Both the position numbers and the translations under genes were made by a program. The notes under the pieces are model-generated. The model saw nothing but the letters and a program-made list of their open reading frames with translations, made no database searches and had not been told where the DNA came from. 5,305 bases of DNA from JANQLU01 sp964434955. GTDB lineage: Bacteria; Planctomycetota; Planctomycetia; Pirellulales; Pirellulaceae. Positions 1 through 4,689 of this stretch are shown in pieces; the first letter of the stretch is position 1, and each line of letters begins with the position of its first letter. The DNA is taken from NCBI GenBank assembly GCA_964434955.1, contig CAYSXI010000276.1, positions 1-5,305 of the forward strand, given 5' to 3'.

Positions 1-290
1 TGCGCTTCGTGCTTGTATTGGTGCAAGGAGAGGCATGTCGATCGAACCACTCGCGTGCGCGTCGTGCTTGTATTGGTGCATGGAGAAGGCATGTCGATCG
101 AACCACTCGCTTGCGCAACGTGCTTGTATAGGTGCAAGGAGAGGCGTGTCGATCGAACCACTCGCGTGCGCTTCGTGCTTGTAATGGCGGTTAGCCTCGC
201 ACGTCCGGAATCCCTCGCTTGCGCTTCGTGCTTGTATTGGTGCAAGGAGAGGCATGTCGATCGAACCACTCGCGCGCGCGTCGTGATTGT
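1..290. repeat. Tandem array of ~55-bp intergenic repeats
   Basis: Five consecutive units with no spacers can be aligned by eye: 1-55, 56-111, 112-166, 167-219 and 220-274, followed by a degenerate start of a sixth at 275-290. Each begins close to TGCGCTTCGTGCTTGTATTG and ends with CTCGCG or CTCGCT. Most contain the 8-bp palindrome TCGATCGA about 15 bp before the end. Units 1 and 5 are identical over 55 bp. Unit 2 has a 1-bp insertion, and unit 3 has four substitutions. Unit 4 keeps both ends but has an unrelated core. Unit lengths of 55, 56, 55, 53 and 55 are not multiples of three, so the array is not a coding repeat. It may extend past the left edge. From memory, planctomycete intergenic regions carry similar GCGCTTCGTGCTTGT-type repeats. 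The remaining non-coding stretch, 291-426, holds nothing I recognise. Confidence 0.9.
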
Positions 291-426
291 CTATCGCCGA
301 GGATTGGTGATCAGGACAAGAAGTAACCAAGCGGCATAGCCATCCTAAATTACGAGGCTGGTTATTTCTCACAACCAACGCCCGGTATGTTTTCCACAAC
401 CTCGACTCGGTCGTTGTCCGCGACGA

Positions 427-1428
427 TCACTCGGTTATTTTTCCGCGGAAGGTCCAATAGACAATTGCGGTGTAGGCAATCACGATCGGCATCCCGATCA
501 CTGCGATCACGAACATGATCCACAAAGTTCCCTGGCTGGAAGCGGCGTTGTAAATGGTCAAACTGAATTCAGGATCGTTCTTGGCAACAACCAGGTTGGG
601 GAATATCGCGATACTGAAGAGAAACACCAAACATCCGATGTTCGCGCAGGACGAGACAAATGCCTGCCCATACTTTTTGGCAACCAGCGTTCTTGGAATG
701 TTGGCCACGGCCAGGATATTCAACAACACAAACAAGAATGCCCAAGGCATGTCTTGAAAATTCTTTGCCGCCGCAGGATGTACGACCAGAGTCACGATAG
801 TCGTAACCAGGTAAAGAACCAGAAACAGTCCCCATGCAGTCCAAATCCATCGCGCGATTTTGGCTTGGAGATCACCAACCGTTTTGAGATACAGGAACAA
901 TAATCCGTGAAGCGCGAACAGGCTAACTGACAGGACCCCAACGAGCATCGAATACCCGTTCAAATGGTCGATCGTCGAACCGCGGAACACGCCGCGCTCA
1001 TCCAACTCCAGGCCAAGGATCGAATTCCCTACCGCGACGCCAAACAAAAAGGTCGCCAGAATGCTCGACAGAAAAAAACCTCCGTCCCAAAAACGGCGCC
1101 AGCTTTTGTTTTCGGTCTTATTGCGGAAGTCCAGGCTGACGGCGCGAAGGATCAAGCAAAACAGCAACAGCATGAACGCGGTGTAAAAACCAGAAAAGAT
1201 GGTCGCATATGCTTCCGGAAACGCGGCGAACAACGCCCCACCAAAAGTCACCAGCCAAACTTCGTTTCCATCCCACAAGGGCCCGATCGCCCGGACGGCT
1301 ACCCCCCGTTCCGATTCGGTACGAAGCAATGGCGTCACGATTCCGACACCCAGATCAAATCCATCCAATACGGCGTATCCGAAAAGCAAGACACCGATCA
1401 GAAGAAACCAAATCAGATTCAAGTCCAT
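427..1428 (-). CDS. cydB: Cytochrome bd-type quinol oxidase subunit II (CydB)
   Basis: This is the membrane subunit that pairs with CydA to form the heme b/d quinol oxidase, which reduces O2 to water in the cytoplasmic membrane. The 333-residue product is very hydrophobic. It carries the family signatures GYAVLDGFDLGVG (residues 17-29), GPLWDGNEVWLVTFGGALFA (49-68), FPEAYA (70-75) and LRAVSLDFR (94-102). These are followed by further membrane segments through residue 327. The length fits the shorter CydB/CioB proteins; E. coli CydB is 379 residues. An ATG 63 bp upstream (1491) is in frame, but its 21 extra residues are hydrophilic and lie within the cydA coding region. The ATG at 1428 gives the conserved N-terminus MDLNLIWFLL and starts one base after the cydA stop. 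No strong Shine-Dalgarno sequence is visible, which suggests translational coupling to cydA. No cydX-like or cydDC genes follow. Confidence 0.96.
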   Translation of the reverse strand: MDLNLIWFLLIGVLLFGYAVLDGFDLGVGIVTPLLRTESERGVAVRAIGPLWDGNEVWLVTFGGALFAAFPEAYATIFSGFYTAFMLLLFCLILRAVSLDFRNKTENKSWRRFWDGGFFLSSILATFLFGVAVGNSILGLELDERGVFRGSTIDHLNGYSMLVGVLSVSLFALHGLLFLYLKTVGDLQAKIARWIWTAWGLFLVLYLVTTIVTLVVHPAAAKNFQDMPWAFLFVLLNILAVANIPRTLVAKKYGQAFVSSCANIGCLVFLFSIAIFPNLVVAKNDPEFSLTIYNAASSQGTLWIMFVIAVIGMPIVIAYTAIVYWTFRGKITE

Positions 1429-1429
1429 A

Positions 1430-2956
1430 TCAGTTTCCCGTTCTCGAACCGGTCGACGTTGAGGCGTCGACCAGACTTTTGTCCTTGGCATCCGAGTCGT
1501 ACCCCGAACTCAGGCCCTCAACCGGTCCTTTTTGGATCTTTCGATTCAACACGAAAAGCCAAACAGCCCCCAAGAGCAAATAGATCACGCTGAACATGAT
1601 GATTGAGCTGAGAACTTGCTCGGCCGAAATAGCTTTGCTGACAGCATTGCTTGTCCGTAATCCTTTGTCTTCTTGATAGATAATTTGCCCCGCCTCATTC
1701 CGCACCAACTGCTCCCGATCGTCAACTTGCATCGGCGGATGCACGATCCAAGGCTGCCGGCCGACTTCGGCGGCAACCCACCCGGCTTCATTGGCAATGA
1801 TGGCCGGGATGATTCCGACCACAAAAACCATCATCAGCCAACGCTGATTGAATAGCTTTCCACGCCAAAGCAAAAAAAGCGAACCCAGCGTCAGGAAAGT
1901 AAAAGCCGACCCAATGCCGATCATGATGTGATACGTATAAAACGGAATCGCCACCGGCGGACGATCTTCTTCCTGAAACTGATCAAGCCCCACCACCTCT
2001 TCTTCGAAGTTTTCGTGAATCAGAAAACTCAGGCCGCCGGGAACGGCAACCTTGGCATCGACCTGCTTTTTCTCGTCGTTGGGAATTCCGAAAAGGATCA
2101 TATCCCCGGGACCCGTTTCATAATGGCCTTCAAAAGCTGCCATTTTTGCCGGCTGGTGTTCGTAAACCATGTTGGCTTGAAAGTGTCCGCTGACAAACAT
2201 GGCCACGCAACTGATCGCGGCCAGCCAAAGCGCACCGGTAAAACTTCGTTTTGCGAAATCCTCGTGTCGATTCTTGAGCAGGTAATAAGCCGAGATACTC
2301 ATCACCAGAAACGCGCCCATGATGAAACACCCAAGCCAGACATGGATCAGTCGGTGGACGGTCGATGGATTAAAAACCATCGCCCAAAAGTCGACAATCT
2401 CGGCCCGCATCACCGGTTCGCCATCAATAAACCATGGCTCGCCGTTTCGTTCCATCTGGACAATCTCGTGCCCGGCAGGCGTTTGCTGCCAGGAGTTGGC
2501 AATCGTGATCCAAACGGAACTGAAGATGGAACCAAGCGCCACCATGCAGCCCGAAAAGAAATGAAAGCCCGGACTGACTCGATTCCCTCCGAATACCAGA
2601 ATCGCGAGGAAGCCGGATTCGAGAAAAAATGCAAAGATGCCTTCGGCCGCCAGGGCGGAACCGAATACGTCCCCCACGAACCGGGAATAGACGGCCCAGT
2701 TCGTTCCGAACTCGAACTCCATCACAATCCCGGTTGCGACACCAATCGCAAAGTTGACGGCGAAAATCTGAATCCAGAAATTTGCGGCTGTGCGGTAAAC
2801 TTCTTTTCGAGTCCACCAGAATACACCCTGCAAATAAGCGATGATGACGCCCATCCCGATCGTCAAGGGCGGAAACAAGTAGTGAAACATGATCGTCAGC
2901 GCGAATTGAATTCGCGACAGCAATACGACATCCATTTCCGCATTCAAACTTGTCAT
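1430..2956 (-). CDS. cydA: Cytochrome bd-type quinol oxidase subunit I (CydA), short Q-loop type
   Basis: This is the heme-bearing subunit that oxidises quinol and reduces O2; 508 residues. Key residues, with E. coli equivalents placed by eye: H25 (H19) in SRIQFALTIMFHYLFPPL, E105 (E99) and E113 (E107) in AAEGIFAFFLES, H205 (H186), K271 and E276 (K252/E257) in KMAAFEG, M345 (M393), and E397 (E445) in AEVGRQPW. The Q-loop between K271 and the IPFYTYHIM helix is roughly 60 residues shorter than in E. coli, so this is the short-loop class. The E. coli R391 position is H343. After GRQPW comes a hydrophilic loop about 25 residues longer than in E. coli (about 404-442), then the last membrane helix (about 447-470) and a polar tail. 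The start at 2956 is favoured over the Met8 codon because GGAG lies 8 nt upstream. cydB follows after one base. Planctomycetes generally use menaquinone, so menaquinol is the likely donor (inference). Confidence 0.97.
   Translation of the reverse strand: MTSLNAEMDVVLLSRIQFALTIMFHYLFPPLTIGMGVIIAYLQGVFWWTRKEVYRTAANFWIQIFAVNFAIGVATGIVMEFEFGTNWAVYSRFVGDVFGSALAAEGIFAFFLESGFLAILVFGGNRVSPGFHFFSGCMVALGSIFSSVWITIANSWQQTPAGHEIVQMERNGEPWFIDGEPVMRAEIVDFWAMVFNPSTVHRLIHVWLGCFIMGAFLVMSISAYYLLKNRHEDFAKRSFTGALWLAAISCVAMFVSGHFQANMVYEHQPAKMAAFEGHYETGPGDMILFGIPNDEKKQVDAKVAVPGGLSFLIHENFEEEVVGLDQFQEEDRPPVAIPFYTYHIMIGIGSAFTFLTLGSLFLLWRGKLFNQRWLMMVFVVGIIPAIIANEAGWVAAEVGRQPWIVHPPMQVDDREQLVRNEAGQIIYQEDKGLRTSNAVSKAISAEQVLSSIIMFSVIYLLLGAVWLFVLNRKIQKGPVEGLSSGYDSDAKDKSLVDASTSTGSRTGN
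1451..1472 (-). promoter_or_regulatory. Hairpin at the cydA-cydB junction
   Basis: A perfect inverted repeat has arms GGTCGACG (1451-1458) and CGTCGACC (1465-1472) and a 6-nt loop. It lies in the last codons of cydA (V-D-A-S-T-S-T), and 22 nt separate it from the cydB ATG. In the mRNA it would form an 8-bp, mostly GC stem next to the cydB initiation region. No T-run follows on the transcribed strand, so it is not a terminator. A role in coupling translation or setting the subunit ratio is inference. Each arm contains the self-palindrome GTCGAC, so the structure may also be a by-product of two such hexamers. Confidence 0.5.
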
Positions 2957-2964
2957 CGCATCGA

Positions 2965-2968
2965 CTCC
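2965..2968 (-). promoter_or_regulatory. Shine-Dalgarno site of cydA
   Basis: On the minus strand GGAG is followed by an 8-nt spacer and ATG at 2956. The alternative in-frame Met8 codon (2935) better matches the E. coli N-terminus but has no properly spaced purine-rich site. This element therefore decides the start. A two-codon ORF (ATG CGA TGA) overlaps the cydA ATG and is probably incidental. Confidence 0.7.
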
Positions 2969-2984
2969 ATCAGGTAATCATGCC

Positions 2985-3009
2985 TTCAGGATAACCGTAT
3001 TTTCCTGAA
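2985..3009. promoter_or_regulatory. Inverted repeat upstream of cydA (candidate operator or leader hairpin)
   Basis: Perfect 7-bp arms TTCAGGA (2985-2991) and TCCTGAA (3003-3009) flank an 11-nt centre. Two further central pairs match (2993/3001 and 2994/3000). Allowing one bulge, the arms lengthen to CCTTCAGGA and TCCTGAAAGG. The element begins 29 bp upstream of the cydA start codon, where either a repressor site or a 5'-leader stem-loop would be plausible. It does not match the FNR or Rex consensus as I know them. Confidence 0.4.
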
Positions 3010-3027
3010 AGGATTACGCCGCGACAT

Positions 3028-3040
3028 TTTGTCACACAAA
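3028..3040. promoter_or_regulatory. Short inverted repeat TTTGT-CAC-ACAAA
   Basis: Five-bp arms flank a 3-nt centre (TTTGTCACACAAA) in the middle of the divergent cydA/ThuA intergenic region. The half-site ACAAA/TTTGT recurs in the palindrome at 3120-3131. It vaguely recalls a Rex site (TTGTGA...TCACAA), but the spacing is much too short. Confidence 0.25.
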
Positions 3041-3053
3041 TGGGTGGATTCAA

Positions 3054-3069
3054 AATCCCGTTCGGGATT
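3054..3069. promoter_or_regulatory. Inverted repeat AATCCCG-TT-CGGGATT
   Basis: Perfect 7-bp arms with a 2-nt centre lie about midway between the divergent start codons. A -10-like TTATAA occurs 16 bp to the right (3085-3090) and could serve the ThuA gene, though no good -35 partner is visible. A dimeric regulator site is the simplest reading. A 2-nt loop is too tight for an unmodified RNA hairpin, so DNA-level recognition is favoured. Confidence 0.35.
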
Positions 3070-3119
3070 CGTCGGCAATGGGACTTATAAGTTGCTCGCG
3101 AAGCAGTCAAAATAAGGAA

Positions 3120-3131
3120 AACAAATTTGTT
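3120..3131. promoter_or_regulatory. 12-bp palindrome AACAAATTTGTT upstream of the ThuA gene
   Basis: This perfect 12-bp palindrome lies 13 bp before the Shine-Dalgarno site of the ThuA gene. It shares the ACAAA/TTTGT half-site with 3028-3040 but in the opposite arm order. It could be an operator in the leader, or chance in an AT-rich stretch. Confidence 0.25.
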
Positions 3132-3144
3132 CGCTTAATTGCTT

Positions 3145-3149
3145 AAGGA
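3145..3149 (+). promoter_or_regulatory. Shine-Dalgarno site of the ThuA gene
   Basis: AAGGA stands 6 nt before the ATG at 3156. It supports that start, which is also the one that supplies the signal peptide. Confidence 0.75.
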
Positions 3150-3155
3150 CTCAAA

Positions 3156-4193
3156 ATGCAAAGCTTCGGTCGCCTTTCGATTTTCAGTTTGATTGCAACC
3201 TTCCTTTTGACGACGGTTTCGTTTGTCGAAGTTCATGCCCAGGAAAAAATGAAGGCCCAGGACAAAATGAAGGCNNNNNNNNNNNNNNNNNNNNNNNNNN
3301 NNNNNNNNNNNNNNNNNNNNNNNNNNNNNNNNNNNNNNNNNNNNNNNNNNNNNNNNNNNNNNNNNNNNNNNNNNGACAAAATGAAGGCGTTGATCGTCGA
3401 CGGTCAAAACAACCATCGAAACTGGCCGGACACGAGCAAGATGATGAAAAAGTACCTGGAAGATTCGGGCTTGTTTACGGTGGACGTTGCAACCACTGCC
3501 GCGAAAGGCACCGATGAAAAATTCGCACCCAAGTTTTCTGACTACCAGGTTGTGATATCCAATTACAACGGCGCCGCATGGCCGGAGAAAACACGGTCTT
3601 CCTTCATCGAGTACATGAAAAGTGGCGGCGGCTTGGTTGTCGTTCACGCTGCGGACAACGCTTTCGGAAATTGGCGTGAGTACAACGAGATGATCGGGCT
3701 CGGCGGATGGGGCGGACGCAATGAAAAGTCTGGCCCCTATGTTTACTTTGACGCCGATGGAAAAAAGGTCGTTGATGAATCCAAGGGCAGGGGAGGCAGC
3801 CACGGTCGACAACATCCCTTTCAAGTGGTCGTACGGGACGATGAACATCCCATCACGAAAGGCATGCCAGCTTCCTGGATGCACGCCAAGGACGAACTCT
3901 ACGATCGACTTCGTGGGCCCGGGGAAAACATGAAAATTCTCGCCACCGCGTTCGCCAGCAAAAAGTTCGGAGGAACAGATCGCCATGAACCGATGCTGAT
4001 GACGATTGAGTTTGGGAAAGGACGAATCTTTCACACGCCCATGGGACACGGAAATTATTCGCAGGAATGTGTCGGCTTTATCGTCTCGCTGCAACGCGGA
4101 GCCGAATGGGCAGCAACCGGAAAAGTGACTCAGGAAATCCCCGAGGATTTCCCCAAAGCGGACAAAGAAAGCTCGCGAAAATTCGAAAAGTAA
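3156..4193 (+). CDS. Exported ThuA-domain protein (class I glutamine amidotransferase-like fold), with internal assembly gap
   Basis: The start has AAGGA 6 nt upstream. Residues 1-28 form a signal peptide: a hydrophobic core from about 7 to 24, with likely cleavage after VHA at 28. A lysine/methionine-rich repeat follows at once, (AQ[E/D]KMK)n, broken by 100 N. From about residue 76 to 325 (counting the gap as 100 bases) lies a ThuA-like domain. It has MKALIVDGQNNHRNW, then GGGLVVVHAADN with His164 where class I amidotransferases have the nucleophilic Cys, then GRGGSHGRQHPF, DEHPITKGMP, WMHAKDELYDRLRGP, and FGKGRIFHTPMGHG (H293, H298). ThuA was named for trehalose utilisation; such proteins are frequent in planctomycetes, often exported. 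The exact substrate cannot be read from sequence. The short C-terminal tail is charged. The gene diverges from cydAB and converges on the gene at 4265-4606. Confidence 0.92.
   Translation: MQSFGRLSIFSLIATFLLTTVSFVEVHAQEKMKAQDKMKXXXXXXXXXXXXXXXXXXXXXXXXXXXXXXXXXXDKMKALIVDGQNNHRNWPDTSKMMKKYLEDSGLFTVDVATTAAKGTDEKFAPKFSDYQVVISNYNGAAWPEKTRSSFIEYMKSGGGLVVVHAADNAFGNWREYNEMIGLGGWGGRNEKSGPYVYFDADGKKVVDESKGRGGSHGRQHPFQVVVRDDEHPITKGMPASWMHAKDELYDRLRGPGENMKILATAFASKKFGGTDRHEPMLMTIEFGKGRIFHTPMGHGNYSQECVGFIVSLQRGAEWAATGKVTQEIPEDFPKADKESSRKFEK
3237..3386 (+). repeat. 18-bp in-frame tandem repeat (AQ[E/D]KMK) interrupted by the gap
   Basis: Two full units at 3237-3254 and 3255-3272 read GCC CAG GAA/GAC AAA ATG AAG. 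A third begins at 3273. On the far side of the gap the sequence resumes with the end of a unit, GAC AAA ATG AAG (3375-3386), in the same frame. The first Ala codon of the repeat is also residue 28, the predicted last residue of the signal peptide, so the repeat would form the mature N-terminus. Confidence 0.85.
3275..3374. other. Assembly gap of exactly 100 N
   Basis: One hundred N lie between two pieces of the same 18-bp repeat. A run of exactly 100 is a common placeholder for a scaffold gap of unknown size, so its length should not be trusted. If only whole repeat units are missing, the true length would be 4+18n bases. That keeps the frame but never equals 100. Confidence 0.9.
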
Positions 4194-4207
4194 CACGCGA
4201 GAAATAC

Positions 4208-4251
4208 GTTGGGTCGGCGGCAAAACCTCACGGCTGTTCCGCGGACCCAAC
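4208..4251. terminator. Bidirectional terminator between convergent genes
   Basis: Arms 4208-4220 (GTTGGGTCGGCGG) and 4239-4251 (CCGCGGACCCAAC) are complementary at 12 of 13 positions around an 18-nt loop. The element sits between the stops of the ThuA gene (4193) and the opposing gene (4265). The sequence after the stem is moderately T-rich on both strands (CATTCCTTT on plus, GTATTTCTC on minus). The tails are not perfect T-runs, so efficiency is uncertain, but the position fits termination of both transcripts. Confidence 0.65.
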
Positions 4252-4264
4252 CATTCCTTTGCGA

Positions 4265-4606
4265 CTAATTGTTATTTCTGCGGAACCATCCTTTGAACCG
4301 ATTGATGGCAGCCGGTCCCAGCATGGCGGCCCCAACCCACCATGAGACTTGAACGCAAACGAATAACGTTCCTCCGAGGCCGACCTTCAATCCTGTTCCC
4401 AAAGGAAAAAAGGGAACGGCAAGCATCGTGAAAAAGCACACGCCCGATAACAGAATCAATGCGATGCCAAGCTTCGCCAGGAATCGAGACTTCCCGGACT
4501 TTGGCGAGCTGTTTTCGGCCGCTTCCGCTTGATGATCATTTTTCGATCCATCACCGTCCGAGTCGTCACGCATCTCTGCCTCACCTGTTTCTAAACTGTC
4601 AGTCAT
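4265..4606 (-). CDS. Small two-helix membrane protein, transporter-suffix-domain-like
   Basis: The 113-residue product has an acidic, polar N-terminal 40 residues and two membrane segments, about 44-66 (AKLGIALILLSGVCFFTMLA) and 74-97. A short linker, VPFFPLGTG, joins them, and the C-terminus is basic (NRFKGWFRR). The pattern LGIALILLS...VPFFPLGTGLKVGLGGTLFV...WWVGAAMLG resembles the small 'transporter suffix' domain, found alone or attached to transporters. This match is from memory of the pattern. Its biochemical role is not known to me. The start is uncertain: ATG at 4606 has only a weak GAGAAG upstream, while Met12 (4573) has GGTGAGG 5 nt upstream and keeps both helices. An intrinsic terminator at 4643-4671 separates it from the propeller gene, so it probably has its own promoter, which I could not identify. 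Confidence 0.75.
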   Translation of the reverse strand: MTDSLETGEAEMRDDSDGDGSKNDHQAEAAENSSPKSGKSRFLAKLGIALILLSGVCFFTMLAVPFFPLGTGLKVGLGGTLFVCVQVSWWVGAAMLGPAAINRFKGWFRRNNN

Positions 4607-4642
4607 CGCACTCGCTTCTCGGATTCACGCGGTTTGGCCCAT

Positions 4643-4671
4643 AAAAAAAGCGGCGGTGCAAACACCGCCGC
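4643..4671 (-). terminator. Rho-independent terminator of the PQQ-propeller gene
   Basis: A perfect 9-bp stem (GCGGCGGTG at 4650-4658, CACCGCCGC at 4663-4671) encloses the 4-nt loop CAAA. On the minus strand it is followed directly by seven T (4643-4649). It begins 18 nt after the stop codon at 4690. This is a textbook intrinsic terminator for the minus-strand transcript. Confidence 0.94.
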
Positions 4672-4689
4672 CTCCAGGACACCTCAAAT

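Noticed and set aside
1..290. CRISPR array
   Set aside because: The units abut directly with no unique spacers, differ from one another, and no cas genes are present.
13..339. 108-residue open reading frame on the plus strand across the repeat array
   Set aside because: It is made of the repeat itself. Because units of 55, 56, 55, 53 and 55 bp change frame, the same DNA is read in different frames along it. It has no protein-family signal and is very likely spurious.
359..377. Terminator after cydB
   Set aside because: TGGTT...AACCA forms only a 5-bp stem with a 9-nt loop and no T-run. I cannot support a terminator there.
310..426. CydX-like small subunit gene downstream of cydB
   Set aside because: The only short frame seen there is about ten codons (MAMPLGYFLS) with no membrane helix, so it is not a CydX.
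1429..1491. Upstream in-frame start for cydB adding 21 residues
   Set aside because: The added residues are hydrophilic and arginine-rich, overlap cydA, and are absent from the usual CydB N-terminus. The ATG at 1428 follows the cydA stop by one base.
964..1593. 209-residue plus-strand open frame opposite cydB and the end of cydA
   Set aside because: It is a shadow of the real genes, with no recognisable domain and no signal of its own.
1928..2977. 349-residue plus-strand open frame opposite cydA
   Set aside because: It is antisense to a clear cydA with all its ligand residues. Its translation is basic and of low complexity with no domain, so it is a codon-bias shadow.
3028..3040. Rex or FNR binding site for cydAB
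   Set aside because: The half-sites recall Rex, but the spacing is far shorter than the known 18-bp operator, and there is no TTGAT-N4-ATCAA for FNR.
3135..4250. 371-residue minus-strand open frame opposite the ThuA gene, crossing the gap
   Set aside because: The plus strand has a ribosome binding site, a signal peptide and full ThuA motifs. The minus frame runs through the N gap and has no domain.
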